A DNA stretch of 50,645 nucleotides from Brevundimonas sp. (GCF_027487935.1 NZ_JAIYCP010000028.1:1-50645); one strand, 5' to 3'; shown: positions 8,846 to 19,492, counted from the first letter of the stretch. Made by a program: numbers and translations. Notes: generated from the letters alone by a model not told the origin.

Positions 8846-11532
8846 CCGATGCCCTGGACGACCGGCTGATCGAGGCCGCGTCTGCGACCGATGTGCGCAG
8901 GGCCGTGGCGGCCATTCTGAAGGAGTCCTTCGACGCCGCCCGCGTCCGCATTGCCCGCCGCCTCGACGCCGGAGGGGCGGGGGTCGAGGTCGCCCACCTC
9001 TATTCGGCCGCTGCGGATGAGTTGTTGAACGCCCTCTGGCGGTTCACCACCGAAACCCTCTATCCGGCCGCCAACCCCAGCGAGGCCGAACGATTGAGCC
9101 TGATCGCCGTCGGCGGCTACGGGCGGGGCGTGCTGGCCCCCTTTTCGGACCTGGATCTGCTGTTCCTGCGCCCGTGGAAGTCCATCCCGCGCACGGAACA
9201 GGTGATCGAGTTCATGCTCTATGTCCTTTGGGACCTGGGCATAAAGGTCGGCCAGTCGGCACGTTCGGTCGACGAGTGTCTGGCGCTCGCGAAATCGGAC
9301 ATGACCGTGCGCACGGCCCTGCTGGAAGCGCGCGCCCTGGCCGGGGATGACAGACTGGCCGCCGACTTCATCGCCCGCTTCCGCGCCCAGGTGGTCAAGG
9401 CCGACCCCCGGCATTTCATCACTGCAAAGCTGGAGGAACGCGACGTCCGGCACCAGAAGTCCGGCGCGGTGCGGTATCGGGTCGAGCCCAACGTCAAGGA
9501 CGGCAAGGGCGGCCTGCGCGACCTCAACACCCTGTTCTGGATCGCCCGGTCACTGGCACCGGACAGCCCGCTGGGTGCGCGGGTGATGGAAGGCCTGCTG
9601 ACCGCCCGAGAACGCCGGACCTTCGAGGAGGCCTTCGACTTCCTGTGGCGGGTCCGGGCCCATCTGCACCTGACGGCGGGGCGGCCCGAGGAAAAACTGA
9701 CCTTCGACCTTCAGCCGGAGGTCGCCCGACGCATGGGCTGGCGCGGACGCGGGGACGAGCCGGCGGTGGAGCGGTTCATGCGCCGCTATTTCCTCGTGGC
9801 CCGCGACGTCGGCGGGCTGACCCGGGCACTCTCTGCCAAGCTCGAAGCGCGCCAGCAGAAGTCGACGATGAGTCTGTCGCGACTCATTCCTGGCCGCAAA
9901 CGCAAGCTCGGCGTCGAAGGCTTCATCGAGGACTCCGGCCGCCTGTCCGTCACCGGCCCCGAGGTGTTCACCGCCGCGCCCGAAAAACTGCTGATGCTGT
10001 TCCGCACGGCGGATCAGCACGACCTCGACCTGCACCCGGACGCCTTTTCGGCCGTCAGCCGGTCCCTGTCGCTGGTCACGCCGTCGCTGCGTCGTGATCC
10101 GGAGGCCACCCGCGCCTTCCTGGACATACTGGCGCACGGCCAGCGGCCCTATCGGGTGCTGAGCCTGATGAACGAGACCGGTCTGCTGGGCCGGTTCCTG
10201 CCCGAATGGGGCCGGATCGTCGGCCAGACCCAGTTCAACATGTATCACGCCTATACGGTGGACGAGCACACGCTGCAGGCCATCGGCATCATCAATGACA
10301 TCTGGCGCGGCAAGCTGAAGGCCGACCATCCCTCCTCATCCGAGATCGTGCACCGGATTGACGACTTCGAGGCCCTGATGCTGGCCATGCTTCTGCACGA
10401 CGTCGGCAAGGGCGGTGACCGGGGACAACTCGAGGACGGCGCCATCGCCGCGCGTCGCGCCTGCGACCGGCTGGGGCTCGATCCGCGGCGGACCGAGTTC
10501 GTGGTCTGGCTTGTGCGCAACCATCTCGCTCTCAGCGACTATGCCCAGAAGCGCGACGTGTCGGACCCGGCGACCGTCAAGGCCTTCACCCGACTGGTGG
10601 GGGATCCGGAGCGGCTGCGGACGCTGCTGATCCTCACTGTGGCCGACATCCGCGCCGTCGGGCCGGGTGTCTGGAACGCCTGGAAGGGCAACCTCATCCG
10701 CGACCTGTATCAACGCACCGAAGGCGTGTTCCGCGGGGAGGACGTGACCCACGCCGACCCGCTGGACGACTATCCCGACCTGGTCGCTCGGGCCCGGCTC
10801 AAGGGGGCCGCCGCCGAGGTCCTGATGGTCCGGGATGACGAGGCGGGGGAACACCCCGCCACCCGCGTCGCCGTCGCCGCGCGCGACCGGCCGGGGCTGT
10901 TTGTCGATCTGGCCGGTGCCCTGGCCGGTGCCGGGGCGGATGTCGTCGGTGCCCGGGTCGCGACCGCGGCGGACGGCACGGCCCTGGACGTTTTCGAGCT
11001 GCAGGACGGCGGCGGGGCGCCCTATGGCCAGGCCGAGCCGCGGCGCCTGACCCGGCTCATTGCCACACTGGAGGCCTCCGCACAGGGGGGCGTCCGGATC
11101 GCGCCGGCCCCGGTTGCGACACCCAGTCCGCGTCGGGCCGCCTTCGACGTCCGGCCGACCGCCATTGTCGATCTGGATGAAAGCCCCGACGCCGCCGTGG
11201 TCGAGGTGTCCGGTGCCGATCGGCCGGGTCTGCTGGCCGACCTCGCGCGCGTACTGGCCGACCATGGCCTGTCGATCCGCTCGGCCCATATCGCCGGCTT
11301 CGGCGAGCGGGCGGTGGACAGTTTCTACGTCACCGATCCCGAGGGCCGGAAACCGAACCCGGGGCCGAAGCTGGAACAGCTGAGGCTCGAGCTTGAGGCG
11401 GTGCTGGACCGGGTCGACCGGGCCGGAACCCGGCTGTCCGCGCCCGTTCGGGCCAGCCTGCGCGACGTGTCTGAAGTCGGGCGGCGAGGTTCTGCGTCAG
11501 ACTCCGTATCGCGCGCGCCACAAGCAGGATAA
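8842..11532 (+). CDS. glnD: Bifunctional PII uridylyltransferase/uridylyl-removing enzyme
   Basis: Nitrogen sensor of 896 residues that adds UMP to PII proteins when glutamine is low and removes it when glutamine is high. The N-terminal nucleotidyltransferase motif is GGYGRGVLAPFSDLDLLFL near 92-110. The HD hydrolase domain shows HDVGKGG near 519, and two C-terminal ACT domains follow (VAARDRPGLFVDLAGAL and VSGADRPGLLADLARVL), the glutamine-sensing part. The start is GTG 8842, inside the mutS stop region, which implies translational coupling. Confidence 0.96.
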   Translation: MTDALDDRLIEAASATDVRRAVAAILKESFDAARVRIARRLDAGGAGVEVAHLYSAAADELLNALWRFTTETLYPAANPSEAERLSLIAVGGYGRGVLAPFSDLDLLFLRPWKSIPRTEQVIEFMLYVLWDLGIKVGQSARSVDECLALAKSDMTVRTALLEARALAGDDRLAADFIARFRAQVVKADPRHFITAKLEERDVRHQKSGAVRYRVEPNVKDGKGGLRDLNTLFWIARSLAPDSPLGARVMEGLLTARERRTFEEAFDFLWRVRAHLHLTAGRPEEKLTFDLQPEVARRMGWRGRGDEPAVERFMRRYFLVARDVGGLTRALSAKLEARQQKSTMSLSRLIPGRKRKLGVEGFIEDSGRLSVTGPEVFTAAPEKLLMLFRTADQHDLDLHPDAFSAVSRSLSLVTPSLRRDPEATRAFLDILAHGQRPYRVLSLMNETGLLGRFLPEWGRIVGQTQFNMYHAYTVDEHTLQAIGIINDIWRGKLKADHPSSSEIVHRIDDFEALMLAMLLHDVGKGGDRGQLEDGAIAARRACDRLGLDPRRTEFVVWLVRNHLALSDYAQKRDVSDPATVKAFTRLVGDPERLRTLLILTVADIRAVGPGVWNAWKGNLIRDLYQRTEGVFRGEDVTHADPLDDYPDLVARARLKGAAAEVLMVRDDEAGEHPATRVAVAARDRPGLFVDLAGALAGAGADVVGARVATAADGTALDVFELQDGGGAPYGQAEPRRLTRLIATLEASAQGGVRIAPAPVATPSPRRAAFDVRPTAIVDLDESPDAAVVEVSGADRPGLLADLARVLADHGLSIRSAHIAGFGERAVDSFYVTDPEGRKPNPGPKLEQLRLELEAVLDRVDRAGTRLSAPVRASLRDVSEVGRRGSASDSVSRAPQAG

Positions 11533-11564
11533 GCGCTGATTCAAACCTCTCCATCGAGCCCCTG

Positions 11565-13160
11565 ATGAGCCTCGCCCGCAACACCCTGGTGCAAGCCACC
11601 CTGACCCTGGGAAGTCGGGTGCTCGGCTTCGTCCGCGATATGGCTCTGGCCGCCCGGTTCGGCCAGGGGCCGATGATGGACGCCTTCACCACGGCGCTGA
11701 TGATACCCAACCTGTTTCGGCGACTGTTCGCCGAAGGGGCCTTCGCCCAGGCCTTCGTACCGGTCTATGGCGGCGTCCGCGCCCGCGAAGGCGACAAGGC
11801 GGCGGCGGTGACGGCATCCGAGGCCATGTCCTTCATGCTGGCCGTGGTGGCTGCCTTCTGCATCCTGCTGCAGGTTCTGATGCCATGGATCATGCCCTGG
11901 CTGCTCTCGGCCTATCGGGGTCAGCCGGAGGTCATGACGGTGGCGGTGACCGCCACCCAGATCGCCATGCCCTATCTGGCCTGTATGACCGTGGCCTCGC
12001 TGCTTTCGGGCGTGCTCAACACCGGCGGCCGGTTCGCCCTGTCGGCGGGCGTGCCGGTATTCCTGAACCTGTGCACCCTCGCCCCCCTGCTGGCGGCCCA
12101 GGTCATTCCCGCCAGCCAGCCGCAGGTGCTGTTGTGGGTCACCGCCGCCGTGACCGTCTCCGGCCTGATCCAGGCGGGGCTGCTGTGGTGGGGCGTACAG
12201 CGGCTCGGGATCACCCTCCGCCTGTCGTGGCCGCGGCTGACGCCCAATGTAAAGCGGGCCCTCGCCCTCGCCGTGCCGGGCGCGATGGCCGGCGGGGCGA
12301 TGCAGGTCAACTCCCTGGTCAGCCAGATGCTGGCGGGATCCGACGAGGGGGCCCGGTCGGTCCTCTACAACGCCGACCGCCTTTACCAGCTGCCGCTGGG
12401 CCTGATCGGGGTCGCCATCGGCCTGGCCCTGGTGCCACGACTGACCCGGGCCTTCGTCGCCGATGATCACGAAGGCGGGCGCAAGACGCTGGATGACGGC
12501 ATCACCCTGGCCATGGCCTTCACCCTGCCCGCGGCGGTGGCCCTGTTCGTCATTCCCTTCTTCATCATCGACGCCACCGTGACGCGCGGGGCCTTTACCA
12601 GCGCCGATGCAGCCCGGACCGCCGATGTGTTGCGCCAGTTCGCCTGGGGCGTGCCGGCCTTTGTCCTGGCCAAGGTGCTGACACCGCCCTTCTTCGCCCG
12701 CGAGGACACCCGTCGGCCCATGATCTATGCCGTCGCTGCCGTCGTCTTCACCATCGTGGTCGGGGCGGGCCTGTTCTTCTGGCTCTCGCGAATGGGCGTC
12801 GACGGCGTGCTGGGTCTGGCCGTCGCCACCAGCCTGTCAGCCTGGATCAATGTCTCACTGCTGGCCGGCACCCTCATGCGCGAGGATGCCTGGCGGCCGT
12901 CGCCGGCCTTTCTGTCGCGTCTGTCCCGTGTCCTGGCCGCCAGCGCCGTCATGGCGGCCCTGCTGGTCGCCGCCGGTATGGGCTATGGCACCCTCAGCCG
13001 TGTCCTGCTGGCCAAGGAGATCGCCGTCCTGATCGTCTGCGGTGCCGGGGGCCTTGTCTATGCCGCCTGCATCGTGCTTTTCCGCGCCGTCAGCGTGTCC
13101 GAGCTCAAGGCGACGCTGAAGCGTGAACCCGGCGCAGCAACGCCGACCGGACTCGATTGA
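11565..13160 (+). CDS. murJ: Lipid II flippase MurJ
   Basis: Polytopic inner-membrane protein (531 residues, about 14 hydrophobic segments) that moves the peptidoglycan precursor lipid II to the periplasmic face. The N-terminal motif ([12 protein letters not shown], then [21 protein letters not shown] and FVPVY) is the MurJ/MviN signature. It follows glnD by 32 bases, as in many alphaproteobacteria, and its TGA overlaps the trpS ATG by one base. Confidence 0.96.
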   Translation: MSLARNTLVQATLTLGSRVLGFVRDMALAARFGQGPMMDAFTTALMIPNLFRRLFAEGAFAQAFVPVYGGVRAREGDKAAAVTASEAMSFMLAVVAAFCILLQVLMPWIMPWLLSAYRGQPEVMTVAVTATQIAMPYLACMTVASLLSGVLNTGGRFALSAGVPVFLNLCTLAPLLAAQVIPASQPQVLLWVTAAVTVSGLIQAGLLWWGVQRLGITLRLSWPRLTPNVKRALALAVPGAMAGGAMQVNSLVSQMLAGSDEGARSVLYNADRLYQLPLGLIGVAIGLALVPRLTRAFVADDHEGGRKTLDDGITLAMAFTLPAAVALFVIPFFIIDATVTRGAFTSADAARTADVLRQFAWGVPAFVLAKVLTPPFFAREDTRRPMIYAVAAVVFTIVVGAGLFFWLSRMGVDGVLGLAVATSLSAWINVSLLAGTLMREDAWRPSPAFLSRLSRVLAASAVMAALLVAAGMGYGTLSRVLLAKEIAVLIVCGAGGLVYAACIVLFRAVSVSELKATLKREPGAATPTGLD

Positions 13161-14206
13161 TGACTGAAGCCGCTCCCAACCCCGCTCCCGCCTATTCCGG
13201 CCCCCGCCGCATCCTGTCCGGCATCCAGGCCTCGGGCGCCCTGCATCTGGGCAACTATCTCGGGGCCCTGAAGCGGTTCACCCAGCTGCAGGACACGGGC
13301 GCGCCCTGCTTCCTGTTCGTCGCCGACCTGCATGCCATTACCGTCTGGCAGGATCCGGCCCTGCTGACCGCCCAGACCCGTGAGATCGCCGCCGCCTATC
13401 TGGCGTCCGGCCTCGATCCGGCGCGGTCGGTGATCTTCCCCCAGTCGGCGGTGCGGGCCCATTCCGAACTGGCCTGGATCCTCAACTGCGTCGCCCGCCT
13501 CGGCTGGCTGGACCGGATGACCCAGTTCAAGGAGAAGTCGGGCAAGCACAAGGAGCGCTCCAGCGTCGGCCTCTACACCTATCCGGTGCTGCAGGCTGCC
13601 GACATCCTGCTCTACAAGGCCACCGAGGTGCCGACCGGCGAGGACCAGAAGCAGCATCTGGAGCTGACCCGCGACATCGCCGCCAAATTCAACAACGACT
13701 TCAACGCGCCCGGCTTCTTCCCCCTGCCCGAGCCCCTGACCCAGGGGCCGGCGCCGCGGGTCATGAGCCTGCGCGACGGCGCGGCCAAGATGAGCAAGTC
13801 CGACCCGTCGGACCAGTCGCGCATCAATCTGACCGATGACGCCGACACCATCGTGGCCAAGATCCGCAAGGCCCGCACCGACCCCGACGCCCTGCCCGAA
13901 ACGCTGGAAGGCCTCGAGGGCCGCGCCGAGGCCAAGAACCTCGTCACCATCTATGCCGCCCTGGCCGACATCAGTCGCGAGGCGGTATTGGCCCAATTCG
14001 CCGGCCAGGGCTTCGGCGTATTCAAGCCCGCGCTGGCCGACCTCGCCGTCGCCTCCATGGCCCCGGTCAGCGCCGAAATGCGCCGGCTGATGGCCGATCC
14101 GGCCGAAATCGACCGCGTGCTCAAGGACGGCGCCGAACGGGCCGCCGCCATCGCCGATCCGGTGGTGGACGAGGTCAAGAAGATCGTCGGCTTCTGGAGG
14201 GCGTGA
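13160..14206 (+). CDS. trpS: Tryptophanyl-tRNA synthetase
   Basis: Charges tRNA-Trp with tryptophan. Class I synthetase of 348 residues with the HIGH-type motif in [11 protein letters not shown] near 25-35 and the KMSKS motif in [11 protein letters not shown] near 210-220. ATG 13160 overlaps the murJ stop codon (TGATG), so the two are probably co-translated. The stop codon overlaps the next gene's start in the same way. Confidence 0.96.
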   Translation: MTEAAPNPAPAYSGPRRILSGIQASGALHLGNYLGALKRFTQLQDTGAPCFLFVADLHAITVWQDPALLTAQTREIAAAYLASGLDPARSVIFPQSAVRAHSELAWILNCVARLGWLDRMTQFKEKSGKHKERSSVGLYTYPVLQAADILLYKATEVPTGEDQKQHLELTRDIAAKFNNDFNAPGFFPLPEPLTQGPAPRVMSLRDGAAKMSKSDPSDQSRINLTDDADTIVAKIRKARTDPDALPETLEGLEGRAEAKNLVTIYAALADISREAVLAQFAGQGFGVFKPALADLAVASMAPVSAEMRRLMADPAEIDRVLKDGAERAAAIADPVVDEVKKIVGFWRA

Positions 14207-14664
14207 TGCTGGCGCTGATCTGGGCCCTCGTCGCCGGGCCGCTTGCGCAGGAAACCGCGACGGAACCGCCGGCGTCGGCCCGGAGCGGAGACCTGACCGT
14301 GTCGCAGGGGGCCATGATGGCCTGGAGCGTGAACGGCGGCCTCGGCGGTCAGGTGACGGTCCTGGTCGATAACGCCGGTGCCGGAACGGACCGGATTCTG
14401 TCCATGACCACGCCCTCGGGGACGGTCGGCGACGTCGGCGTCTATCCGATCGTCAACGGTCGCGGCGAACGCGCGCCGGATGGCGATCTGACGATCCGTC
14501 CCGGCCGGACCGGGGTGCTGGCGGAGTTGACCGATCTCGCTTCGGGCGTACCGGCACCGGTGCTGACCACGGTCACCATCACCTTCGAGCAGGCCGGCGA
14601 AGTCACTGTTCAGGCCATGCCGGCTTCACCCGCCCCGCCGCCGCCGCCGACAACGAGGCGTTAG
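14206..14664 (+). CDS. Small secreted PCuAC-like protein lacking copper ligands
   Basis: 152 residues with an N-terminal signal peptide. The body resembles the PCuAC (DUF461) periplasmic copper-chaperone fold: a strand with GGQVTVLVDNAGAGTDRIL, the DLTIRPGRTGVLAEL turn, and the closing strand TVTITFEQAGEVTVQAM. The family's His and Met ligands (HxM pattern) are missing, as is the Gly-His-Met loop, so copper binding is doubtful. The tail is Pro-rich. ATG 14206 is preceded by GGAGG and overlaps the trpS stop. The family link rests on pattern and is moderately sure. Confidence 0.65.
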   Translation: MLALIWALVAGPLAQETATEPPASARSGDLTVSQGAMMAWSVNGGLGGQVTVLVDNAGAGTDRILSMTTPSGTVGDVGVYPIVNGRGERAPDGDLTIRPGRTGVLAELTDLASGVPAPVLTTVTITFEQAGEVTVQAMPASPAPPPPPTTRR

Positions 14665-16058
14665 GCGACGCGGTCCAGCCGGGCGATGAAGAAGCCGTCG
14701 AGGCCGCCCTTTTCCGCCCACATCGACGGCAGGATGCGCAGCCAGCCCTCGGATGTCAGCGCCTCTGACGGTGCGCCGACGACCCCCGGGTCCGCAGGCG
14801 CCGTCCGGAAGGCCTGGTTGCGGCGCAGGAAGGCGATGATCTGGGTCTCGCCCTCCTCGCGTTCCAGCGAACAGACGCAATAGACGAGCCGGCCACCCGG
14901 CTTCACGCGTTCCGCGGCGGCGTCGAGCAGCCGGTGCTGGACATCGGCCAGTTTGGCGACATCGGCAGGTTTGGTCGCCCGCAGGACTTCAGGATTGCGC
15001 CGGAAGGTGCCGGTCGCGGTGCAGGGGGCGTCCAGCAGGACGGCGTCGAAGGTACGCGGGTCGTCCCAATCCTCGGCCGGGACGGCCACAACCTCGGCGG
15101 ACAGGCCGGTACGGGTGAGATTCGCGCGCAGCCGGTCGAGCCGCTTGTCTGACCGGTCCAGCGCCACAACCGAGGCGCCCGAGGCCGCGATCTGCAGCGT
15201 CTTGCCGCCGGGCGCAGCGCAGAAATCAACGATGGACTCGCCGGTCGTCGGTGCCAGCAGTCGGACCGGAACGGCGGCGGCGGCGTCCTGGACCCACCAG
15301 ACCCCGTCCTCGAACCCCGGCCAGGTCGAAAGGTCGCCACGACGGCCGGTGCGGACGGTGTCTCCGGCCATCACCTCGCCGTCCAGCGCCCCGGCCACTG
15401 CGGCGGCATCGACCTCGGGCTTCAGGCTCAGGTCGGTCGCCGGTTCTTCCCGCGCCGCCAGCGCCAGACCGGTCAGGGTCGCCTCGCCATAGGTGGCGCG
15501 CCAGCGGGCGGCGAGCCATTCGGGCAGGTTGGACTCGGCCGTCGTCAGCCCGGGCCCCTCGCGCTCGATGCCGCGCAGCACGGCATTGACCAGATTCTTG
15601 TAGGGCCGGGTCTTGGTCTCGCGCTCCGCCAGTTTCACCGCCGTCGAGACGGCGGCAAAGGCCGGCGTCTCCAGCACCAGCGTCTGGGCCAGGGCTACCC
15701 GCAGGATGGTCCGCACGGCCAGGGGCGGGGCCTTCTGAAGCTTGCGGTCCAGAATCTGGTCGATCTCGCCCAGCCGACGCAGGGCGGCCATGGCCACAGC
15801 GCGGGCGAAGGCCCGGTCGGGCCCGGGCAGGTCCGCGACCTCACGGAACGAGAGGGCCGTATCCAACCCGCCCCGGCCTTCAAGGGCAGCGTTCAGCAGC
15901 ACACCGGCGGCCAGTCGAGCCTCGACGCCGATGTCGGGGCCGTCGTCACGGGGGTCCGCGACCCGGGGCTTCGGAGGTCGGGTTCCGGCGCGGGCCTTGT
16001 CGGCTATGCGGCGACCGCGGGCGGCGGAGCTCCGCCCCTGGTCAGGCCCACGGCTCAA
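14661..16058 (-). CDS. rsmB: 16S rRNA (cytosine-967-C5)-methyltransferase RsmB
   Basis: About 465 residues. The N-terminal NusB-like RNA-binding domain is at about 30-160. The C-terminal Rossmann methyltransferase has the SAM motif VDFCAAPGGKTLQIA, motif IV DAPCTATGTFRRNPE, and the catalytic-cysteine region VYCVCSLEREEGE typical of m5C methyltransferases. The likely start is TTG 16058, which shares TTGA with the kup stop and has AGGTGG upstream. The frame stays open into kup, but that part has no domain match. It is in an operon after kup. Confidence 0.92.
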   Translation of the reverse strand: MSRGPDQGRSSAARGRRIADKARAGTRPPKPRVADPRDDGPDIGVEARLAAGVLLNAALEGRGGLDTALSFREVADLPGPDRAFARAVAMAALRRLGEIDQILDRKLQKAPPLAVRTILRVALAQTLVLETPAFAAVSTAVKLAERETKTRPYKNLVNAVLRGIEREGPGLTTAESNLPEWLAARWRATYGEATLTGLALAAREEPATDLSLKPEVDAAAVAGALDGEVMAGDTVRTGRRGDLSTWPGFEDGVWWVQDAAAAVPVRLLAPTTGESIVDFCAAPGGKTLQIAASGASVVALDRSDKRLDRLRANLTRTGLSAEVVAVPAEDWDDPRTFDAVLLDAPCTATGTFRRNPEVLRATKPADVAKLADVQHRLLDAAAERVKPGGRLVYCVCSLEREEGETQIIAFLRRNQAFRTAPADPGVVGAPSEALTSEGWLRILPSMWAEKGGLDGFFIARLDRVA

Positions 16059-18043
16059 ACCACCACCTGCGTGCCCAGCTCGACCACCCGCCCGGGCGGG
16101 ATATGGAAGAAGTCGGTCGGATTGGCGGCGTTGCGGGTCAGGAAGATGAACAGGCGGTCCTGCCACATCGGCATGCCCTGGGAGGCGGAAGCGACCACCG
16201 AGCGACGCCCGAGGAAGAAGCTGGTCGACATGATGTCAAACTTCAGCCCCTGCTTGCGGCACACACCCAGCGCCTTGGGAATATTGGGCTGTTCCATGAA
16301 GCCATAGGAGATGGTGAGCTTCTTGAAGTCGTCCGAGATCGGCTCGATCGTCACCCGCTCACTCTCCGGGACCCGCGGCCGGTCGGTGGTTCGAACCGTC
16401 AGGATGATGTTTTTCTCGTGCAGCACCTTGTTGTGCTTGAGATTGTGCATCAGGGCGACCGGAGCGACATCGGGATCCGAGGTCAGGAAGATGGCCGTAC
16501 CGGGCGCGCGGTGGGGCGGCCGGGCGCGCAACATCTCGATCAGGTCGGTCAGCGGCAGACTGTCCTTGCGGGTCTTGTCAGACAGGATCTGGGTGCCCCG
16601 CACCCAGGTCCACATCAGCAGCACCAGTGCCACGCCCAGCACCAAAGGCATCCAGGCACCGTCGGGAATCTTGAGAAGGTTCGAAGTCAGGAACACGGAA
16701 TCGATGAAGCCGAACGGGATCAGGGCGGCGAGCGTCGCCCATACCGGCCAGTTCCACTTATGGCGGATGACCGAATACGCCATCAGGGTGTTGATCAGCA
16801 TGACCCCGGTCACCGCGACACCATAGGCGGCAGTCAGGTTGGACGAGCTCTGGAACGTGAACAACAGGACCAGCACCCCGATCATCAGCAGGTTGTTGAC
16901 CGCAGGCACATAGATCTGTCCGGCCTGGGTCTCGGAGGTGTTCTTGATCTCGATGCGCGGCAACAGGCCCAGTTGCACCGCCTGCTGGGTCACCGAGAAG
17001 GCACCGGTAATGACCGCCTGGCTCGCGATCACGGTCGCCGCCGTCGCCAGCGCCAGCATCGGCCAGTAGACCACCGTCGGTACCATGCTCCAGAACGGAT
17101 TCTCGGAAGCCGCCGGATCGGACAGGATCAAGGCTCCCTGGCCCAGGTAGTTGAGGGTCAGGCAGGGAAGAACGAAGGCGACCCAGCCGATCCGGATGGG
17201 CGATTTTCCGAAATGGCCCATGTCGGCATAGAGGGCCTCGGCCCCGGTCACCGCGAGGAAGACGCTGCCCAGAATGATGAAGCCGAGGAAGCCGTCATTG
17301 ATCAGCAGCGTCACCCCATAGTGCGGCGACAGCGCCCGCAGGATCGAGATGTCGTCGAAGATGTGAAACAGGCCCAGAACACCCAGGCTCAGGAACCAGA
17401 GGGCCGTGATGGGGCCGAAGAACCGCGCCAGACCCGCCGTCCCCCGCGCCTGAACCAGAAACAGGGCGATCAGGATGCCGGCGGACACCGGAACGATGAA
17501 GGGATCCAGCCGCCCGGCCACCCCCGGCGCGTCCTTGACGCCCTCGATCGCCGAAAGCACCGAAATGGCCGGTGTGATGATACCGTCGCCATAGAAGAGC
17601 GCTGCGCCGCAGACGCCGAGGATGAACACGAAGGCGGTACGCCGGCCGATTGCATGGGTTGCAAGGGCCATCAGGGCCAGGGTCCCGCCCTCGCCCTTGT
17701 TGTCGGCCCGCATCAGGAACATGACGTATTTGAACGTCACCACGATCATCAGGGCCCAGAAAGCCAGCGAGACCACGCCGATCACGGCCAGGTCGCCACC
17801 GACGCCCTCGCGCGCATGCCCGATGGCCTCGCGCAGAGCGTAGAGCGGGCTCGTACCGATGTCGCCGAACACGACGCCGATCGCACCGATGATCAGGCCC
17901 CATTTACCGGCCTTGACGTGACCGCCCTCGCCGGCTGCCGCGGGGTGCGGGTGGGCCGGGGCGACCGATTGGTCGGCGGGAGACTGGGCGTTTGAGGCGG
18001 CGGCGCTGGCGGCGTCTTCACCTTGGGGAGGGGCCCCGACCAT
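16055..18043 (-). CDS. kup: Low-affinity potassium uptake protein Kup
   Basis: Proton-coupled K+ importer of the inner membrane, 662 residues. ATG 18043 has GGAGG seven bases upstream. After a hydrophilic N-terminus come about 12 membrane segments, including the signature GVVFGDIGTSPLYALRE and the GDGIITPAISVLSA motif. A cytosolic C-terminal part of about 180 residues follows (GTAIFLTSDPDVAPVALMHN). The length is normal for the family. It is transcribed with rsmB, whose start overlaps its stop. Confidence 0.96.
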   Translation of the reverse strand: MVGAPPQGEDAASAAASNAQSPADQSVAPAHPHPAAAGEGGHVKAGKWGLIIGAIGVVFGDIGTSPLYALREAIGHAREGVGGDLAVIGVVSLAFWALMIVVTFKYVMFLMRADNKGEGGTLALMALATHAIGRRTAFVFILGVCGAALFYGDGIITPAISVLSAIEGVKDAPGVAGRLDPFIVPVSAGILIALFLVQARGTAGLARFFGPITALWFLSLGVLGLFHIFDDISILRALSPHYGVTLLINDGFLGFIILGSVFLAVTGAEALYADMGHFGKSPIRIGWVAFVLPCLTLNYLGQGALILSDPAASENPFWSMVPTVVYWPMLALATAATVIASQAVITGAFSVTQQAVQLGLLPRIEIKNTSETQAGQIYVPAVNNLLMIGVLVLLFTFQSSSNLTAAYGVAVTGVMLINTLMAYSVIRHKWNWPVWATLAALIPFGFIDSVFLTSNLLKIPDGAWMPLVLGVALVLLMWTWVRGTQILSDKTRKDSLPLTDLIEMLRARPPHRAPGTAIFLTSDPDVAPVALMHNLKHNKVLHEKNIILTVRTTDRPRVPESERVTIEPISDDFKKLTISYGFMEQPNIPKALGVCRKQGLKFDIMSTSFFLGRRSVVASASQGMPMWQDRLFIFLTRNAANPTDFFHIPPGRVVELGTQVVV

Positions 18044-18194
18044 GACGTTCCTCCGGGACGCCGCACCTGCGGCTCCCATCAAAAGAGCGGCGAGGCTTTA
18101 GGCCCTTTCAGCGGGCCGTTCAATCGTGCTGCAAGCGCGAAATCAAACCCCGTTTGTGAAAGCCGCTCCGGACGCCTATCCTGGGTCCAGAGCC

Positions 18195-18665
18195 ATGTCC
18201 GACAGCCAACGCTTTCCCGTCGCCGCCCATGCCCTGGCCTATCTGGCCCACAAGGGTGCGAACTCGCCGGCCCAGGCCGTTCCGAGCGCGATTCTGGCGG
18301 CCTCGATCCCGACCAATCCCGTCGTTGTGCGCCGCGTGACCGCCCTGCTGGCAAAGGCCGGGCTGATCGCCACCCGTCCGGGCGCCTCGGGCGGGGCCTG
18401 GCTGTTGCATGAGCCGAAGGATATCTCGCTGGAAACCGTGCTGCGCGCGGTCAACGGTTGCGCCCACCTCGGCTCGCCGCCTGCAGGAGCCCGGGGCTGC
18501 CCGATCAGCGAACACATCCCCCGTCAGGTGGCCAAGGCCCTGACCGCCGCCGATCAGGCCGCGGGTCAGGCCCTGTCGAAGATCACCATCGCCGACCTGC
18601 TGGACCCGGAGCCGGCCTCGCTGGCGGCCTTCGCGCCGCATGCGTCCTGTCCGGTGGCCGCCTGA
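18195..18665 (+). CDS. Rrf2-family transcriptional regulator
   Basis: 156 residues from ATG 18195. The N-terminal winged helix (AHALAYLAHKG, then NPVVVRRVTALLAKAGLI and GASGGAWLLHEP) is that of Rrf2/IscR/NsrR proteins. Two cysteines lie in the loop (VNGCAHLG and ARGCPIS) and a third near the C-terminus. Rrf2 members that bind Fe-S clusters use three cysteines in that loop; here the spacing is different, so cluster binding is uncertain. The next gene, an SDR, starts one base after the stop and is the likely partner or target. Confidence 0.88.
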   Translation: MSDSQRFPVAAHALAYLAHKGANSPAQAVPSAILAASIPTNPVVVRRVTALLAKAGLIATRPGASGGAWLLHEPKDISLETVLRAVNGCAHLGSPPAGARGCPISEHIPRQVAKALTAADQAAGQALSKITIADLLDPEPASLAAFAPHASCPVAA

Positions 18666-18666
18666 G

Positions 18667-19479
18667 ATGAGCCTGCCGTTGCGACCGCGTCCCGTGGTTC
18701 TGGTCACCGGCGCCTCGGCCGGTATCGGCGCGGCGCTCGCCCGCATCTACGCCCGGGAAGGTTGGGACCTGATCCTGACGGCCCGGCGCGAAGCGCAGCT
18801 GCATGCGCTGGCTGATGAACTGGCCCGGCTGGGGGCCGCCTCCACCATCCTGACGGACGACCTCGCCGACCCGGCCGCGCCGCGCCGCCTGTTCGACGCC
18901 ATCCAGTCGAAGGGCCTGACCGTCGACGGCCTGATCAACAATGCGGGCTTCAGCCGTACCGCCGGCTTCCTCAATACCGACCCGGCGGCCCACCGGGCGA
19001 TGATCCAGGTCATGCTGGCCGCGCCGGTGGAGCTGGCCCGGCTGTTCGCCCCCGGCATGGTCGAGCGGGGCTATGGCCGTATCCTCAATGTCGCCTCCCT
19101 CGCCGGCCAGATGCCCGCGACCGGCGGCGACACCCTGTACGGGCCGATCAAGAGTTTCCTGATCAAGGCCTCGCAGGGGCTGCATCTGGAGCTGCGCGGG
19201 ACCGGGGTCCACGTCACCGCCCTGTGCCCCGGCTACACCCTGACGGAATTCCACGACGTGAACGGCACCCGCGCGCAGGTGTCCTCGGCCTATCCGGCCT
19301 GGATGTGGCAGACGGCGGCGCATGTGGCGCGGGTCGGCTACGAAGCCTGCGAGGCCAACCGGCCCAGGGTCACGCCGGGGGTGATGAACAATCTGCTGGC
19401 CGGCCTGGCCAAGCATTTGCCGGACCGGGTGGCGCTCCGAATGGTCGGCGGCCATGCGAAACGGCTGAAACGGATTTAG
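18667..19479 (+). CDS. Short-chain dehydrogenase/reductase
   Basis: 270 residues, classical SDR. The nucleotide-binding motif is TGASAGIG near 15-22, with NNAG near 92. The active-site pattern is a Ser in NVASLAG and Tyr-x-x-x-Lys in LYGPIKSFL near 158-162. The specific substrate cannot be read from the sequence. The start is ATG 18667, one base after the Rrf2 gene's stop, so the two are co-transcribed. Redox- or stress-linked control by that regulator is an inference. Confidence 0.92.
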   Translation: MSLPLRPRPVVLVTGASAGIGAALARIYAREGWDLILTARREAQLHALADELARLGAASTILTDDLADPAAPRRLFDAIQSKGLTVDGLINNAGFSRTAGFLNTDPAAHRAMIQVMLAAPVELARLFAPGMVERGYGRILNVASLAGQMPATGGDTLYGPIKSFLIKASQGLHLELRGTGVHVTALCPGYTLTEFHDVNGTRAQVSSAYPAWMWQTAAHVARVGYEACEANRPRVTPGVMNNLLAGLAKHLPDRVALRMVGGHAKRLKRI

Positions 19480-19492
19480 GGACTGACGAGAG

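Noticed and set aside
16103..17995. A 630-codon open frame on the plus strand over kup
   Set aside because: Antisense shadow of kup with a translation rich in His, Arg and Gln and no recognisable motif.
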